DNA from: Candidatus Gastranaerophilales bacterium
GTDB taxonomy: Bacteria; Cyanobacteriota; Vampirovibrionia; Gastranaerophilales; Gastranaerophilaceae
NCBI GenBank assembly: GCA_944325895.1
Contig: CALVCA010000006.1
Coordinates: 45,316-109,315, forward strand
DNA length: 64,000 bases
Reading direction: 5' to 3'
In this document: positions 35,922 through 46,328 of the stretch, one piece after another
How positions within the stretch are numbered: the stretch's first letter is position 1
How the letters are laid out: each line of letters starts with the position of its first letter
Translations under genes and position numbers: made by a program
The notes under the pieces: model-generated
Databases searched by the model: none
What the model was told of the DNA's origin: nothing
What the model saw: the letters and a program-made list of their open reading frames with translations, nothing else

Positions 35922-36908
35922 ATGAATAAAAATAAAAAAACAGCCTTCACACTTGCAGAAGTTTTAATAGTGCTCGGAGTATTGGGGGTCGTTGCAATAC
36001 TTACGATGCCGACATTAATGACAAGAATACAGACAAAAGGATATGAAACAAGTGCAAAGGTATTTGAAGGCAGACTTGAAGAAGCAATGAAGTCAATGAA
36101 CCAAAAGCGGATACTTTCAGGACACACATCAACAGCAGATTTTGTAAACTCACTATCAAAAGTTATGAAAATAAGCAAAATATGTGATTCAAGCCATATA
36201 ACAGACTGTTTTCCGGAAGTAATAACATACGGCAACTCGGACGTTGAGATGAAGGAAATAAAAAGTGCCAAAAATTTCGGACAAAAGGATTGGGATACGG
36301 AAACCGTGGGCTTGATGTTTGCAAACGGGACATCAGCGGTAATAGCGTATAACCCTTCCTGTAAACAGGACAGATACAGCAATTTAATAACAGGTTCTGA
36401 TTGTTACGGAATAGTATACGATACAACAGGATTTGGAAAACCTAATACACTGGGTAAAGATATAGGGTCATTGCAGGTAACAAAATTAGGTAAAGCTTGT
36501 GCAGTTGAATTGAAAAACGGCTCCTGCTTTAGCGACCCGTTTATACAAAGAACACAGCTAAGTGTTTCAGAATGCAGTGCAGTAAAATCCGAATTAGGGA
36601 TTACAAATTGTAAACGCAGCGGTCCTGATTACTGGACAGGTGCAGTACAAGCCTGCGGTCACAAAAGTAAATTACCGTCTAAAAGTGATTTAGATGAAAT
36701 TGCAGACTTAATATACAGCTCAGGTTCTTTTAACGGAACAGTAGCACAATCATTCGGTTTACCCAGCACTCCCGGTTTCAATCTATGGTCACAGCAAGAA
36801 GGACCAAGCACAGAAGGTGCTTATAAAATGGGATTTTCCCAAAGCGGTACAGATTGGTATCAAGTAAACAGATACGAATCAACTTATTACGTATTTTGTA
36901 AAGAATAA
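35922..36908 (+). CDS. Prepilin-type protein with conventional short leader
   Basis: Starts MNKNKKTAFTLAEVLIVLGVLG, a standard prepilin leader of 8 residues before the cleaved F, followed by the hydrophobic helix. The C-terminal ~110 residues (WTGAVQACGHKSKLPSKSDL ... LWSQQEGPS ... YVFCKE) resemble a C-type-lectin-like/DUF1566-like domain with paired Cys, unlike the other three pilins here. GGAG precedes the ATG. Unlike those three it lacks the leader ORF and repeat extension. It is probably controlled by the divergent XRE gene. Confidence 0.88.
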   Translation: MNKNKKTAFTLAEVLIVLGVLGVVAILTMPTLMTRIQTKGYETSAKVFEGRLEEAMKSMNQKRILSGHTSTADFVNSLSKVMKISKICDSSHITDCFPEVITYGNSDVEMKEIKSAKNFGQKDWDTETVGLMFANGTSAVIAYNPSCKQDRYSNLITGSDCYGIVYDTTGFGKPNTLGKDIGSLQVTKLGKACAVELKNGSCFSDPFIQRTQLSVSECSAVKSELGITNCKRSGPDYWTGAVQACGHKSKLPSKSDLDEIADLIYSSGSFNGTVAQSFGLPSTPGFNLWSQQEGPSTEGAYKMGFSQSGTDWYQVNRYESTYYVFCKE

Positions 36909-36924
36909 TCAAAAGCTAATTGAT

Positions 36925-36956
36925 AGAAAAAAGCAGCAGTATAATACTGCTGCTTT
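36925..36956 (-). terminator. Rho-independent terminator of fusA
   Basis: AGCAGCAGTAT/ATACTGCTGCT hairpin. On the minus strand it is followed by TTTTTT. It lies 25-56 nt after the fusA stop. Confidence 0.85.
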
Positions 36957-36980
36957 GGTGCATTGGAGTTAAATATTATG

Positions 36981-39065
36981 TTATTTGCTTGCACCAGATT
37001 TTTCAATAATTTCTTTTTCAATGTTAGCAGGAACCTGCTCATAGCATTTGAATTCCATTGAGAAAGTACCGCGTCCTTGAGTTTTTGAACGGATATCAGT
37101 TGCATAACCGAACATTTCAGCCAAAGGAACGATAGCGTTAATCTTTTGAATTCCGGTACCTTCAATAATTTCCATACCTTCAACACGGCCTCTGCGGGAT
37201 GAAATATCGCCGATAATATCACCGGTGTTTTCTTCAGGTACTTCAATTTCAACCTTCATCATAGGTTCAAGGATACAAGGCTTAGCTTTGCGGCAGCCTT
37301 CTTTAATAGCCATAGAACCGGCAATTTTAAATGCCATTTCTGATGAGTCGACTTCGTGGTATGAACCGTCATAAAGTTCAACTTTAACGTCAATCATAGG
37401 ATAGCCCGCTAAAATACCGCCTTCCAATGCTTCTTCCATACCTTTTCTTGCAGGTTCAATGTATTCTTTAGGAATAGCACCACCGACAATTTTGTTTTCA
37501 AATACAAATCCTGCATTTTCTTCTGCCGGTGAAATTTTAATTTTAACATGACCGTATTGACCTTTACCACCTGATTGACGGATGAATTTAGAGTCTTGAT
37601 CTGCGTTGCCTCTGATTGTTTCACGGTAAGCAACCTGCGGTTTACCAACGTTAGCATCAACTTTAAATTCTCTGAGCAAACGGTCAACAATAATATCTAA
37701 GTGAAGTTCACCCATACCGGAGATGATTGTCTGACCGGTTTCATTATCAGATTTAACTTTAAATGACGGATCTTCTTCAGCAAGTTTTTGAAGAGCGATA
37801 CCCATTTTATCCTGATCTGCTTTTGTTTTAGGTTCAATAGCAACTGAAATTACAGGTTCGGGGAACACCATTTTTTCAAGGATAATCGGAGATTTTTCAT
37901 CACACAAAGTATCACCTGTTGTAGTATCTTTCAAACCTACAGCGGCACAGATGTCGCCTGCGTAAACTTCATTTTCTTCAATTCTTTGATCTGCATACAT
38001 TTGAACAAGTCTTGAAATACGTTCTTTTTTACCGTTAGTAGCGTTAAGAACATAAGAACCTGAAGTCAATTTGCCTGAATATATTCTCAAGAATGTCAAA
38101 CGACCTACATACGGGTCAGTCATAACCTTGAAAGCCAAAGCTGAGAACGGTTCATCATCAGATGAATGTCTTTGAACCTTTGTACCGTCTTCAAGTTCAC
38201 CTTCAATAGCTTTTACATCAACCGGTGAAGGCATTAATTCTACGATTGAATCAAGAAGTAATTGTACACCTTTGTTTTTGAAAGCTGTACCGCATGTTAC
38301 AGGAACGATTTTATTATCACAAACACCTTTTCTCAAGCCTTTTTTCAATTCATCGATTGAAATTTCTTCGCCTTCAAGATACTTCATCATAATATCGTCG
38401 TCGCATTCAGCGATAGCTTCAACCAAAGCATCTCTGTATTGTTGAGCTTTTTCCTGCATATCAGCCGGAATATCTTCAACTTTAATGTCTGTACCTAAAT
38501 CGTTTGTATATATATATGCTTTCATTTCAAATAAATCAATAAGGCCTTTGAATTGATCTTCAGCACCGATAGGAAGTCTGATAGGATGAGCGTTAGCCCC
38601 CAAACGGTTTCTGATTTGATCAACTACACGATAGAAATTTGCACCGGTTCTGTCCATTTTGTTAACAAAAACCATACGGGGAACTTCATATCTGTTAGCC
38701 TGACGCCAAACGGTTTCTGATTGAGATTGAACACCGCCTACCGCACAAAATACTGCAACAACGCCGTCCAATACACGCAAAGAACGTTCAACTTCAATTG
38801 TAAAGTCAACGTGCCCCGGGGTGTCAATAATATTAATTTGATGACCTTTCCAGGCTGCAGTAACAGCTGCGGATTGAATTGTAATACCTCTTTCACGTTC
38901 TTGTTCCATAAAGTCGGTAACAGCAGCACCATCGTGAACTTCACCGATTTTGTGAGTTTTACCTGTATAGAACAAAATACGCTCGGTTGTAGTGGTTTTT
39001 CCGGCATCAATGTGAGCCGCAATACCAATGTTTCTAATTTTTTCTAATGGAGTTTTTCTAGCCAT
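36981..39065 (-). CDS. fusA: Elongation factor G
   Basis: The GTPase that moves the ribosome along mRNA. G1 [15 protein letters not shown] (17-31), G2/G3 [10 protein letters not shown] and [10 protein letters not shown]4 NKMDRTGA, then domains II-V ending in SGASK. The 694-aa length is standard. It appears as a single gene here, not in the str operon with rpsL, rpsG and tuf. Confidence 0.97.
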   Translation of the reverse strand: MARKTPLEKIRNIGIAAHIDAGKTTTTERILFYTGKTHKIGEVHDGAAVTDFMEQERERGITIQSAAVTAAWKGHQINIIDTPGHVDFTIEVERSLRVLDGVVAVFCAVGGVQSQSETVWRQANRYEVPRMVFVNKMDRTGANFYRVVDQIRNRLGANAHPIRLPIGAEDQFKGLIDLFEMKAYIYTNDLGTDIKVEDIPADMQEKAQQYRDALVEAIAECDDDIMMKYLEGEEISIDELKKGLRKGVCDNKIVPVTCGTAFKNKGVQLLLDSIVELMPSPVDVKAIEGELEDGTKVQRHSSDDEPFSALAFKVMTDPYVGRLTFLRIYSGKLTSGSYVLNATNGKKERISRLVQMYADQRIEENEVYAGDICAAVGLKDTTTGDTLCDEKSPIILEKMVFPEPVISVAIEPKTKADQDKMGIALQKLAEEDPSFKVKSDNETGQTIISGMGELHLDIIVDRLLREFKVDANVGKPQVAYRETIRGNADQDSKFIRQSGGKGQYGHVKIKISPAEENAGFVFENKIVGGAIPKEYIEPARKGMEEALEGGILAGYPMIDVKVELYDGSYHEVDSSEMAFKIAGSMAIKEGCRKAKPCILEPMMKVEIEVPEENTGDIIGDISSRRGRVEGMEIIEGTGIQKINAIVPLAEMFGYATDIRSKTQGRGTFSMEFKCYEQVPANIEKEIIEKSGASK

Positions 39066-39254
39066 TTTGTTTTTCCTTTTTTATTTTATTATAATTGTGT
39101 ACTTCTAACAAAAATTATCCCATAAAAATATTTTTTATCAAGAACAAGTGTATAACTTACGCAAATTTTGTTTACACAAATACAATGACATGCAAACTAC
39201 CATGACGAGTTATCTCAATTTGACAGAATGTAATTAAAAATATATAATCAGCTT

Positions 39255-39643
39255 ATGAACTATGAATTAAATATTACAGCACTGCAAAAAGCACTTAAAA
39301 GTTTAAAAAATGCATATTTGGAATATAATAAAACCCAAAATGAATATGTGCGTGACTCAGTTATCCAAAGAATATACATATGCGTTGACCGTAAAGTTTA
39401 TCCAAAGATACATTGAACTTAATATTCCAAGAAGATTTAAATACTTTAACATTTAATCAGCTGATACGTCAGGCAAATGAGATGGGAATTCTTTTAAATA
39501 ACCTTGAACAATGGATTATATATAGACAAAAAAGGAATATAACGTCACATACAACATATAATATTGAAAAAGCAAACGAAGTAATATCCGTTGTCAATAA
39601 ATTTATTGAAGAAGTTGAATTTTTAATTAACAAAATAAAATGA
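39255..39643 (+). pseudogene. Frameshifted HEPN / HI0074-type nucleotidyltransferase partner
   Basis: The three pieces together resemble the substrate-binding (HEPN-like) partner of MNT nucleotidyltransferases. The first frame (39255-39416) reads ITALQKALKSLKNAYLEY ... RDSVIQR and then goes off. The expected continuation YTYALTVKFIQRYIELNI is in a second frame, and QLIRQANEMGIL ... EQWIIYRQKRNITSHT (ending 39643) is in a third. Two frame changes are needed, so the gene is broken unless the sequence has errors. The last frame overlaps the MNT start by ATGA. Confidence 0.75.
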
Positions 39644-39941
39644 TATATATTGAAGAAAAATATTTAAATCTTGTCAAAGAAATTTTATCAAAATATAGCG
39701 AAAGCATAAAGAATGTGTATGCTTTTGGTTCAAGGACAAGAAAAAATCATAAAAAATATTCAGACCTGGATTTAGCAATAGAATTTTTAAAAATTCTGAT
39801 AAAGATTTACTGTTTTTAATTAAAGATGCATTTGAAAATTCATCACTGCCAATAAAAATTGACGTAATAAACTTAGATGAAATTAATGAAGAATTCAAAA
39901 AATCAATTGAAAAAGATTTTGTTAAAATAACTCAGCAATAA
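39640..39941 (+). pseudogene. Frameshifted MNT-type minimal nucleotidyltransferase
   Basis: Starts MIYIEEKYLNLVKEIL and contains the catalytic motif AFGSRTRKNHKKYSDLDLAIEF (GSR then SDLDL). The frame stops at 39819, but the expected remainder (LLFLIKDAFENSSLPIKIDV ... DFVKITQQ) continues in another frame to TAA 39941. A one-base loss in the T5A5 run near 39784-39793 explains it. With the previous gene it forms a decayed MNT/HEPN toxin-antitoxin-type pair. Confidence 0.75.
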
Positions 39942-39984
39942 TTGTAATCTCTAAAATGCTTTGAAATTGCCATTAAATTCATAA

Positions 39985-40022
39985 CCGAAAGATGACTAAA
40001 GTCATCTTTCGGTTTATTTTTT
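39985..40022 (+). terminator. Strong rho-independent terminator
   Basis: Perfect 12-bp stem CCGAAAGATGAC/GTCATCTTTCGG with a TAAA loop, followed by TTTATTTTTT. Confidence 0.88.
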
Positions 40023-40053
40023 AGATTAAAAATAATGATTCCTCAATTCAATG

Positions 40054-40566
40054 TTATGCTAAATATTTTAGAGCTTGAACTTCCTTTAGTGTTAACTCAG
40101 TTGCAGAATTAGAATATGTATTCATAAACTCTGAGCATAATTTTCTTAATAAATTCTTTGGATTTTCTAATTTTACATCATCATAATTATATACTTTATT
40201 ATCTTTTACAGCTGCTCTTACATCTTGACGTTTACGGAGAATATTAATTTTCTCACCCGGCAGTAAATTTTTATATTCCGCAGCACCTGATTTACTTTCC
40301 GGATACATTTTTGCAATTTTTTCCGCAAAATTATCCTTGTTTACAAGTTGTAAATTAGCCGGCTTTTGCATTACTTGTGCAGGCATAACATTATAATTCT
40401 TACCTGCTAAAAATGCGTGTTTTGCATCCTGCATTTTTAAAATTCGACCTGCTGTATTTGTTTCGACTCTTGATACAATATTTAATTTTGATACTTTAGA
40501 TTTTGGTGCTTTAAATTTTGATACATATCCGATAGTTTTCCCAATAATTTTCCCAATAGCTGTCAT
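40054..40566 (-). CDS. Hypothetical basic protein (170 aa)
   Basis: A Lys-rich soluble protein of unknown family. It starts MTAIGKIIGKTIGYVSKFKA and ends in a helical part (NLLRKLCSEFMNTY ... LTLKEVQALKYLA). No signal peptide or TM segment. GAAAGGGA lies before the ATG. The promoter region is copy B of the duplicated intergenic element (TATAAT on the minus strand at 40694-40699), so it probably shares regulation with the gene at 3797. Confidence 0.7.
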   Translation of the reverse strand: MTAIGKIIGKTIGYVSKFKAPKSKVSKLNIVSRVETNTAGRILKMQDAKHAFLAGKNYNVMPAQVMQKPANLQLVNKDNFAEKIAKMYPESKSGAAEYKNLLPGEKINILRKRQDVRAAVKDNKVYNYDDVKLENPKNLLRKLCSEFMNTYSNSATELTLKEVQALKYLA

Positions 40567-40660
40567 AATTAATCCCTTTCTTTTCCCTTAAAAAATTTTG
40601 TGTGTACCTCGAAATCGATTTCCCTTACTCTTTTTTAAAAACAAAATTGCATCAACTATT

Positions 40661-40762
40661 GCCACAGACACACTTCGACCATACCATACCGGCATTATAA
40701 CTGGATTTCAGCCATTTTAAAACTCATCTTTACATTTTGTTACATTTGATGTATAAGTCAGA
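40661..40762. repeat. Duplicated intergenic element, copy B
   Basis: About 102 bp, roughly 90% identical to 4231-4342, lacking one 10-bp ATACCATACA unit. It lies between the minus-strand gene 40054 and pheT. On the minus strand it reads TGTAAC, TGTAAAG, GGCTGAAAT, TATAAT in that order. Confidence 0.8.
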
Positions 40763-40847
40763 ATTTGTAACTCATATTTTCTACTGTTTTACAATCTTTT
40801 CTTTTTGTACTAAAATTTAAAACATAACGACATAAGAGAGGAAGAAA

Positions 40848-43310
40848 ATGCAAGTATCATTAAACTGGTTAAACGAATTTGTTGATTTATCGGATAAAGA
40901 GCCGGAAGAAATAGCTCACGAACTTACCATGAGCGGTTTGGAAGTTGAAGCAGTTGAAGAAGTAAAACCAAAATTTACAAACATAAAAACCGTCAAAATT
41001 GAAAAAATAGACAATCACCCCAATTCTGACAGACTGCATCTTGTAACCGTAAATACAGGTTCAGGACTAAAAACTGTAGTCTGCGGGGCACAAAATATAA
41101 AAGAAGGTCAAATTGTTCCGTATGCAAGCGTAGGCAGTCAGGTACTCGACAGAAAAACCGGCGAAATGTTCACATTAACACCGGCTGTTATAAGAGGTGT
41201 TGAATCTCAAGGCATGCTATGCTCCGCTGACGAACTTGGAGTTGCCGAACGAAATTATCAAGAAGAAGACGGCATCTTAATTCTCAACAGAATTTTCCCT
41301 GATGTTCAAATCGGTATGAATACGGAAGATGTTTTGGGATTTGAAAAAGATTTTGTTCTTGATGTCGCTCCGACGGCAAACAGAGGCGATGAAATGTCTG
41401 TTTTAGGCATTGCTCGAGAATTAAGTGCTATTTTTAACAAACCCTTAAAATTCAACCCCATTCAATGCACCAAAGATTTATCCACAGATGAATTTGAAGT
41501 GGAAATAATTGATGATGATACTTGCAAATATTATTCTTTAGGCATTTTAAAAGACATCAAAATAAAACCGTCACCTGAATGGATGCAAAAAAGACTCATC
41601 TCATCAGGTGTTCGTGCAATAAATAACGTTGTGGATATAACAAATTACGTTATGCTTGAATACGGAACCCCTTTTCACGCATTTGATTTAAATAAACTTA
41701 ACGGATATATTTGCATAAGACACGCAAAAGAAGGTGAAAAAATAATAACCCTGGACGGTATTGAACGAAATTTGACCGAAGACAGCGTTTTAATTGCGGA
41801 CAAAGAAAAAGGGTTATGTATTGCAGGTGTTTTCGGAGGAGAAAATTCCGAAATTGATGATAACACAACGGCAATTGCACTTGAAGCGGCATATTTCCCG
41901 CCTGTCAGCAACCGCAAAAACTCACACAGCGTAGGCTATAAAAGTGAAGCCTGCTCAAGATTTGAAAGAGGTGTTGATATAGAAGCGGTAAGACCTGCCT
42001 TGATGCGGGCTATGCAGTTATTAACAGAGCTTGCCGATGCAAAAGTCACAGGAGTTGTCGAAACCGGTAAAAATAAACTTGATGATATTGAAATTACGCT
42101 TAGATTTCCTCAAGTTAAAAGAATTTTAGGTTGCTCAATAGAACCGCAAAAATGCATAACAATTTTAGAGCATTTAGGATTTAAAAAGTTAGGAAGCAAT
42201 GAAGCTGCCGCAAAATTTTTGGTACCATCCTGGAGAGCATATGACGTAACCCGTGAAATTGATTTAATAGAAGAAATTGCCCGTATCAACGGTTATGACA
42301 AAATAGCTCCGACACTCCCCAGTAAAACTCAACTGCCTGAAATTACTCAAGAAGAAAAAGTTCTGTCAAAATTACACAATTTAATGCGTTCAAACGGTTT
42401 AAACGAAATAATCACAAGTTCCTTAACCGGTAAAACGATGCAAGACAAATATATGATTTCTTTTAATAAAGAAAATGCCGTATATGTCGAAAATCCCGCA
42501 AGTGAAGACTATTCTATGCTCAGACAGTCAATGGCGGCAAGTGTTCTAAACGTTATGAAAATGAATTTTGACAACGGACAAAAATCTTTTTGGGCATATG
42601 AAATCGGAAAAACTTACGAAATTATCTCACCTGCCGATGAAAAATTTTCAGGGGTAAAAGAATCTAAAGTGCTCGCAGGTATTTTGACCGGAGAAATTGA
42701 AAATTCCAAATGGCAAAAAACCGGAGAACTTGATTTTTACACAGTAAAAGGCATTTTTGAACAATTATTTAAAGAACTTGGAATTGAAAGACGTATAAAA
42801 CTTTCGTCCTGCCAAAATAAAGACCATATGCACCCGTTTAGAACTGCTGAAATACTTTTATTAGGCAAAAAGCCTGAGCCTATAGGCTATTTCGGACAAC
42901 TCCATCCGATTTTACGGGATAAACTGAAATTAAATCAGGAAGTGTTTGTTTTTGAACTCAATTTAGATAATGTCATTACGGCAGTAAAAGAAACAACTCC
43001 AAGGTTTAAGAAACTCCCGCAGTTCCCGGAAGTCCGCCGTGATTTGGCTTTTATTATTAACGAAAAAATCTCGTTTGATGAAATCCAAAAAGTTATTAAA
43101 GGAGCAGTGCAGCAAAATATATTTAAAGGCAGTGAAATCTTTGATGTTTATACCGGAGAACACATTGATAAAGGTTACAAAAGCCTCGCTTTCAGAATAA
43201 AAATGCAAGATGAAAATGCAACTTTGACTGATGAAATAATCGAAAAACAAATGCAGTCTGTCAGAGAAAAACTCCAAAAAACATATGCTGATATAACATT
43301 TAGAGAATAA
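40848..43310 (+). CDS. pheT: Phenylalanyl-tRNA synthetase beta subunit
   Basis: The large subunit of the alpha2-beta2 enzyme charging tRNA-Phe. In order: the EMAP-like tRNA-binding domain (about 40-150; VVCGAQNI), the B3/B4 editing domain (about 210-390; SSGVRAINNVVDITNYVML), B5 (about 405-480), the catalytic-like core, and the C-terminal anticodon-binding FDX-ACB domain (FPEVRRDLAF onward, about 725-820). 820 aa is normal. AGAGAGGAAG precedes the ATG. pheS is not adjacent. The next gene follows after 2 nt. Confidence 0.96.
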   Translation: MQVSLNWLNEFVDLSDKEPEEIAHELTMSGLEVEAVEEVKPKFTNIKTVKIEKIDNHPNSDRLHLVTVNTGSGLKTVVCGAQNIKEGQIVPYASVGSQVLDRKTGEMFTLTPAVIRGVESQGMLCSADELGVAERNYQEEDGILILNRIFPDVQIGMNTEDVLGFEKDFVLDVAPTANRGDEMSVLGIARELSAIFNKPLKFNPIQCTKDLSTDEFEVEIIDDDTCKYYSLGILKDIKIKPSPEWMQKRLISSGVRAINNVVDITNYVMLEYGTPFHAFDLNKLNGYICIRHAKEGEKIITLDGIERNLTEDSVLIADKEKGLCIAGVFGGENSEIDDNTTAIALEAAYFPPVSNRKNSHSVGYKSEACSRFERGVDIEAVRPALMRAMQLLTELADAKVTGVVETGKNKLDDIEITLRFPQVKRILGCSIEPQKCITILEHLGFKKLGSNEAAAKFLVPSWRAYDVTREIDLIEEIARINGYDKIAPTLPSKTQLPEITQEEKVLSKLHNLMRSNGLNEIITSSLTGKTMQDKYMISFNKENAVYVENPASEDYSMLRQSMAASVLNVMKMNFDNGQKSFWAYEIGKTYEIISPADEKFSGVKESKVLAGILTGEIENSKWQKTGELDFYTVKGIFEQLFKELGIERRIKLSSCQNKDHMHPFRTAEILLLGKKPEPIGYFGQLHPILRDKLKLNQEVFVFELNLDNVITAVKETTPRFKKLPQFPEVRRDLAFIINEKISFDEIQKVIKGAVQQNIFKGSEIFDVYTGEHIDKGYKSLAFRIKMQDENATLTDEIIEKQMQSVREKLQKTYADITFRE

Positions 43311-43312
43311 TT

Positions 43313-43951
43313 ATGAAAAAACTCCTAATAATTTTAATACTTTTACTGACACTTTTGCTGCCGGCAAATGCTGCAAACATTATGCCGGCAAATACTATAA
43401 AAGTAAGAACGCTGGGTTTATATCAACTTCCTAAATCAATCACAATCTATAAAGAGCCTGATGAAAATTCGCCTGTTTTAAACAGTATAAAATGGTCAGC
43501 AGTTGATATTTTCCCTGAGGGTGTAAAATTCAATGAACTTTTCACAGTTTTTGTTCCGGAAAAAGAATTCGGACTCGCTTTAGTAACAGACGAAACTGAT
43601 GATTGGGTGCAAATTATCTACAACAGATCCGATAATTCCAAAGGCTGGATTAAAAAAGATGACCCTTATAAATTTATGAACTGGATGTATTTTTTTAATA
43701 CATACGGAAGAAAATACGGATTATATATCCTAAAAAATGCTCCTGAAGATGTTTTAAACATGAAAAGTGCAGCACAGCAAGATTCACAGTTCATTGCCAA
43801 AATAAATATGCCTCAAAAAATCAAACTTAATGCCCTCAGAGGGAATTGGATGCTTATAAGCGTCTTTGACTGGGACAGAATTCCAAAAACCGGATATATA
43901 CACTGGCGGGCTGATGACGGTACAATTTATTTATTTCCTGATATAAAATAA
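43313..43951 (+). CDS. Exported protein with SH3-like features (212 aa)
   Basis: A signal peptide (MKKLLIILILLLTLLLPANA) precedes a mostly beta protein. KSITIYKEPDENSPVL and DWVQIIYNRSDNSKGWIK resemble a bacterial SH3 domain (about 40-125), and KIKLNALRGNWMLISVFDWD with GYIHWRAD may be a second. SH3b domains often bind peptidoglycan or surface proteins. It begins 2 nt after pheT, so it is co-transcribed. Exact family unknown. Confidence 0.75.
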   Translation: MKKLLIILILLLTLLLPANAANIMPANTIKVRTLGLYQLPKSITIYKEPDENSPVLNSIKWSAVDIFPEGVKFNELFTVFVPEKEFGLALVTDETDDWVQIIYNRSDNSKGWIKKDDPYKFMNWMYFFNTYGRKYGLYILKNAPEDVLNMKSAAQQDSQFIAKINMPQKIKLNALRGNWMLISVFDWDRIPKTGYIHWRADDGTIYLFPDIK

Positions 43952-44033
43952 TTTACAATCCGCAAAAATAACTCGACAACGGATTTTGTTTGATATACCA
44001 TAAAATTAAGTACAATATAGCAAAGGAGAATTT

Positions 44034-44531
44034 ATGCAAGTTATATTAAAAAAAGATGTTCAAAACCTCGGAGAAGCAGGTGACATCGTTAACGTAAAAG
44101 ACGGATATGCTAGAAATTTCTTGCTTCCGCAAGCAGTAGCCGAAATTGCAACAGAAGGTGCTCTTCAAAATCGTGAAAAGAATTTGGCAAGAATTAAAGC
44201 AAAACAAGAAAAATTACACGCTGAAGCTCTTAAAAAAGCTGAAGAAATTGAAAAATTCGGCAAACTTGAATTATCCGCAAAAGCCGGTGAATCAGGTAAA
44301 TTATTCGGTACTATTACAACTAAAAAATTAACCGAAGAATTAAAAGAAAAAGCAGGCATTGAAGTTGACAGAAAAAATGTTTCTCTTAATGCTCCTATTA
44401 ACAAAATCGGTGAATACAAAATGCTTATCAAATTAACATCTAAAGTAAAATGCGAATTAGATGTTGTTGTAACAGCATCCGAAGTTGTTAAAGAAGCTCT
44501 TGAAGAAGAAGAAACACCTGCAGGAGAATAA
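44034..44531 (+). CDS. rplI: 50S ribosomal protein L9
   Basis: Ribosomal protein bL9. The N-terminal domain MQVILKKDVQNLGEAGDIVNVKDGYARN with FLLPQAVAEIA is diagnostic. A long connecting helix and a C-terminal domain (KLFGTITTKKLTEELKEK) follow. The 165-aa length includes a short acidic tail. AAAGGAG precedes the ATG, and TACAAT at 44015-44020 is a likely -10. The next gene begins 1 nt after the stop. Confidence 0.96.
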   Translation: MQVILKKDVQNLGEAGDIVNVKDGYARNFLLPQAVAEIATEGALQNREKNLARIKAKQEKLHAEALKKAEEIEKFGKLELSAKAGESGKLFGTITTKKLTEELKEKAGIEVDRKNVSLNAPINKIGEYKMLIKLTSKVKCELDVVVTASEVVKEALEEEETPAGE

Positions 44532-44532
44532 A

Positions 44533-45582
44533 GTGGATTGCCTGGCTATAGGTTCATTGCCGTATGATGATCCCGAAAAAGCCATGCAAATTGTGGAAAA
44601 ATATTTCCCAAACATTCCGTTTTGGGCTCAGTTAACTAAAAAAGATGAAGACATGACTTTTCAATTTTTGGAAGGAATGCCTTCATTTTTTTTATCAAAC
44701 GATTCAACTTTTTCTTTTGATACTGAAAACGAAAAATTCTTTGATGATTCAGAAAAATTTTTTAATGATTACAAGGAAATTATAATAAACAATAATAAAA
44801 ATCTGCTGGAAAATTACAAAATAAGCGATGAATTTTCATCAACTTTCAAACCGTTTATTGAATTTATAAAAAAAAATAAATGTAAATACGCAAAAGGTCA
44901 AATTATAGGACCATTCACGCTGTCAACGACTCTTACGGATAAAAACGGCAGATGCTCAATATATGATTCAACTCTGCGTGAAATTATTATAAAAACTCTT
45001 AGTTTAAAAGCACTTTGGCAGATTGAACACATAAAAAAAGCCGGTGCGATACCTATAATATTTATTGATGAACCGTCGCTTTCGCAGTTCGGAACCTCAG
45101 CATTTATCACAATCAGCGATTATGATGCAATTTCTATGATTAAAGAAATATCCGACATTATAAAAAATAACGGAGGCATTTCCGCAATCCACTGCTGCGG
45201 CAAATGCGATTGGGATATTCCGGTAAAAACAAATGTTGATATAATCAGTGTGGATGCATATGATTATGCAAAAAATTTAAGTTTGTATCACAAAAGTATA
45301 CAACTATTCCTTGAAAACGGCGGAAAAATTGCCTGGGGCATAGTGCCGACACTTAATAAAACAGCACTTGAAAAAACTGATTTGGAAATTTTAGATGAAA
45401 AATTTAAAAAATCTGTTAACTATTTGACTAAAAAAGGAATTAATGAGAAACTTATTATGGATAATTCAATAATAACTCCATCCTGCGGAGCAGGAGCATT
45501 ATCCGAAAAATTAACCGAAAAAGCAATGATGTTAACATACGAATTGGCGAAGAGGTATAATGAAACTTGCAATTACCGGTAA
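44533..45582 (+). CDS. MetE-like / UROD-fold zinc methyltransferase-family protein
   Basis: A UROD/MetE-superfamily protein of 349 aa, half the length of full MetE and similar to its catalytic C-terminal domain. Motifs: AIGSLPYDDPEKAM at the start, KGQIIGPFTLSTTL, the zinc-type SAIHCCGKCDW (His-x-Cys, Cys) and ITPSCGAG (third Cys). These enzymes transfer methyl groups from folates or corrinoids to thiols. I start at GTG 44533 with GGAG 6 nt upstream. It overlaps the CooC-like gene by 23 nt, and folD follows, so a C1-unit role is likely. The acceptor is unknown. Confidence 0.75.
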   Translation: MDCLAIGSLPYDDPEKAMQIVEKYFPNIPFWAQLTKKDEDMTFQFLEGMPSFFLSNDSTFSFDTENEKFFDDSEKFFNDYKEIIINNNKNLLENYKISDEFSSTFKPFIEFIKKNKCKYAKGQIIGPFTLSTTLTDKNGRCSIYDSTLREIIIKTLSLKALWQIEHIKKAGAIPIIFIDEPSLSQFGTSAFITISDYDAISMIKEISDIIKNNGGISAIHCCGKCDWDIPVKTNVDIISVDAYDYAKNLSLYHKSIQLFLENGGKIAWGIVPTLNKTALEKTDLEILDEKFKKSVNYLTKKGINEKLIMDNSIITPSCGAGALSEKLTEKAMMLTYELAKRYNETCNYR

Positions 45583-46300
45583 AAGCGGAAGCGGAAAAAC
45601 TACTATAACAAAAGCTTTTTTAAATATTTTAAAAGAAATGTTTCCCGAAAAATCAATACTTTTATTTGACAACGACTTGACAGGGGAACTCGGACACAGT
45701 TTTGGGCTGGATATAAGAAACACTATTTACGGTATAAGAAGCGGCAAACATGAATACAAAACAGGTATTCCAAAAAATATGTCAAAACAGGAATTTATTG
45801 AATGGGCAATGGAAGATATTGTAGTATCTTTAGAAGAAAATATTGATATTATAGTGTCCTGGTTTGTAGGCTCAAAAGATTGCAGATGTCCTATAACAGG
45901 ACAGATAAATGATGCCGTGCTAAAGCTTATCAGCCGCTATGATATTGTAATCTTTGATTGCGAATTTGATTTAAAATACTTAAATCAGCTTGTTGATATA
46001 GATATTGATACAACAATAATTGTTGCAAACCCAAGCGAAGATTCTGCACATCTTGCCAAACGTATTGAAGAATTCAGTGCAAAATATGCAGCAGGAGGAC
46101 AATTAGGTGTTGTAATTAATAAAGTTGAAAACAACGACCTGACCTGCGTTTATGACCTGTTAAAAAAATACGATTTGGATGTTTTAGGGGTTATTCCGTT
46201 TGATAAAGATATTAACCCGGTTGAAAAAAATTCATTGATTGTTCAAGACGCAATCAAACAATTTTATTTCAGGCTTAATTTACCGCAAAATAAAATTTAA
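45560..46300 (+). CDS. CooC-like P-loop ATPase (metallocluster/methyltransferase maturation type)
   Basis: A MinD/CooC-class deviant Walker ATPase: ITGKSGSGKTT at residues 5-15, IVIFDCEFD as Walker B, and VVINKVE as the base-specificity motif. DCRCPITG contains a Cys-x-Cys motif as in CooC, which matures nickel CO dehydrogenases. No CODH or acetyl-CoA synthase gene is in the window; the neighbours are a MetE-like methyltransferase (23-nt overlap) and folD. It may activate a corrinoid or nickel enzyme encoded elsewhere. CooC versus a general ParA-like ATPase is decided mainly by the CxC motif. Confidence 0.75.
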   Translation: MKLAITGKSGSGKTTITKAFLNILKEMFPEKSILLFDNDLTGELGHSFGLDIRNTIYGIRSGKHEYKTGIPKNMSKQEFIEWAMEDIVVSLEENIDIIVSWFVGSKDCRCPITGQINDAVLKLISRYDIVIFDCEFDLKYLNQLVDIDIDTTIIVANPSEDSAHLAKRIEEFSAKYAAGGQLGVVINKVENNDLTCVYDLLKKYDLDVLGVIPFDKDINPVEKNSLIVQDAIKQFYFRLNLPQNKI

Positions 46301-46328
46301 AAATTTTTATGTTATACTTTAAAATGCA

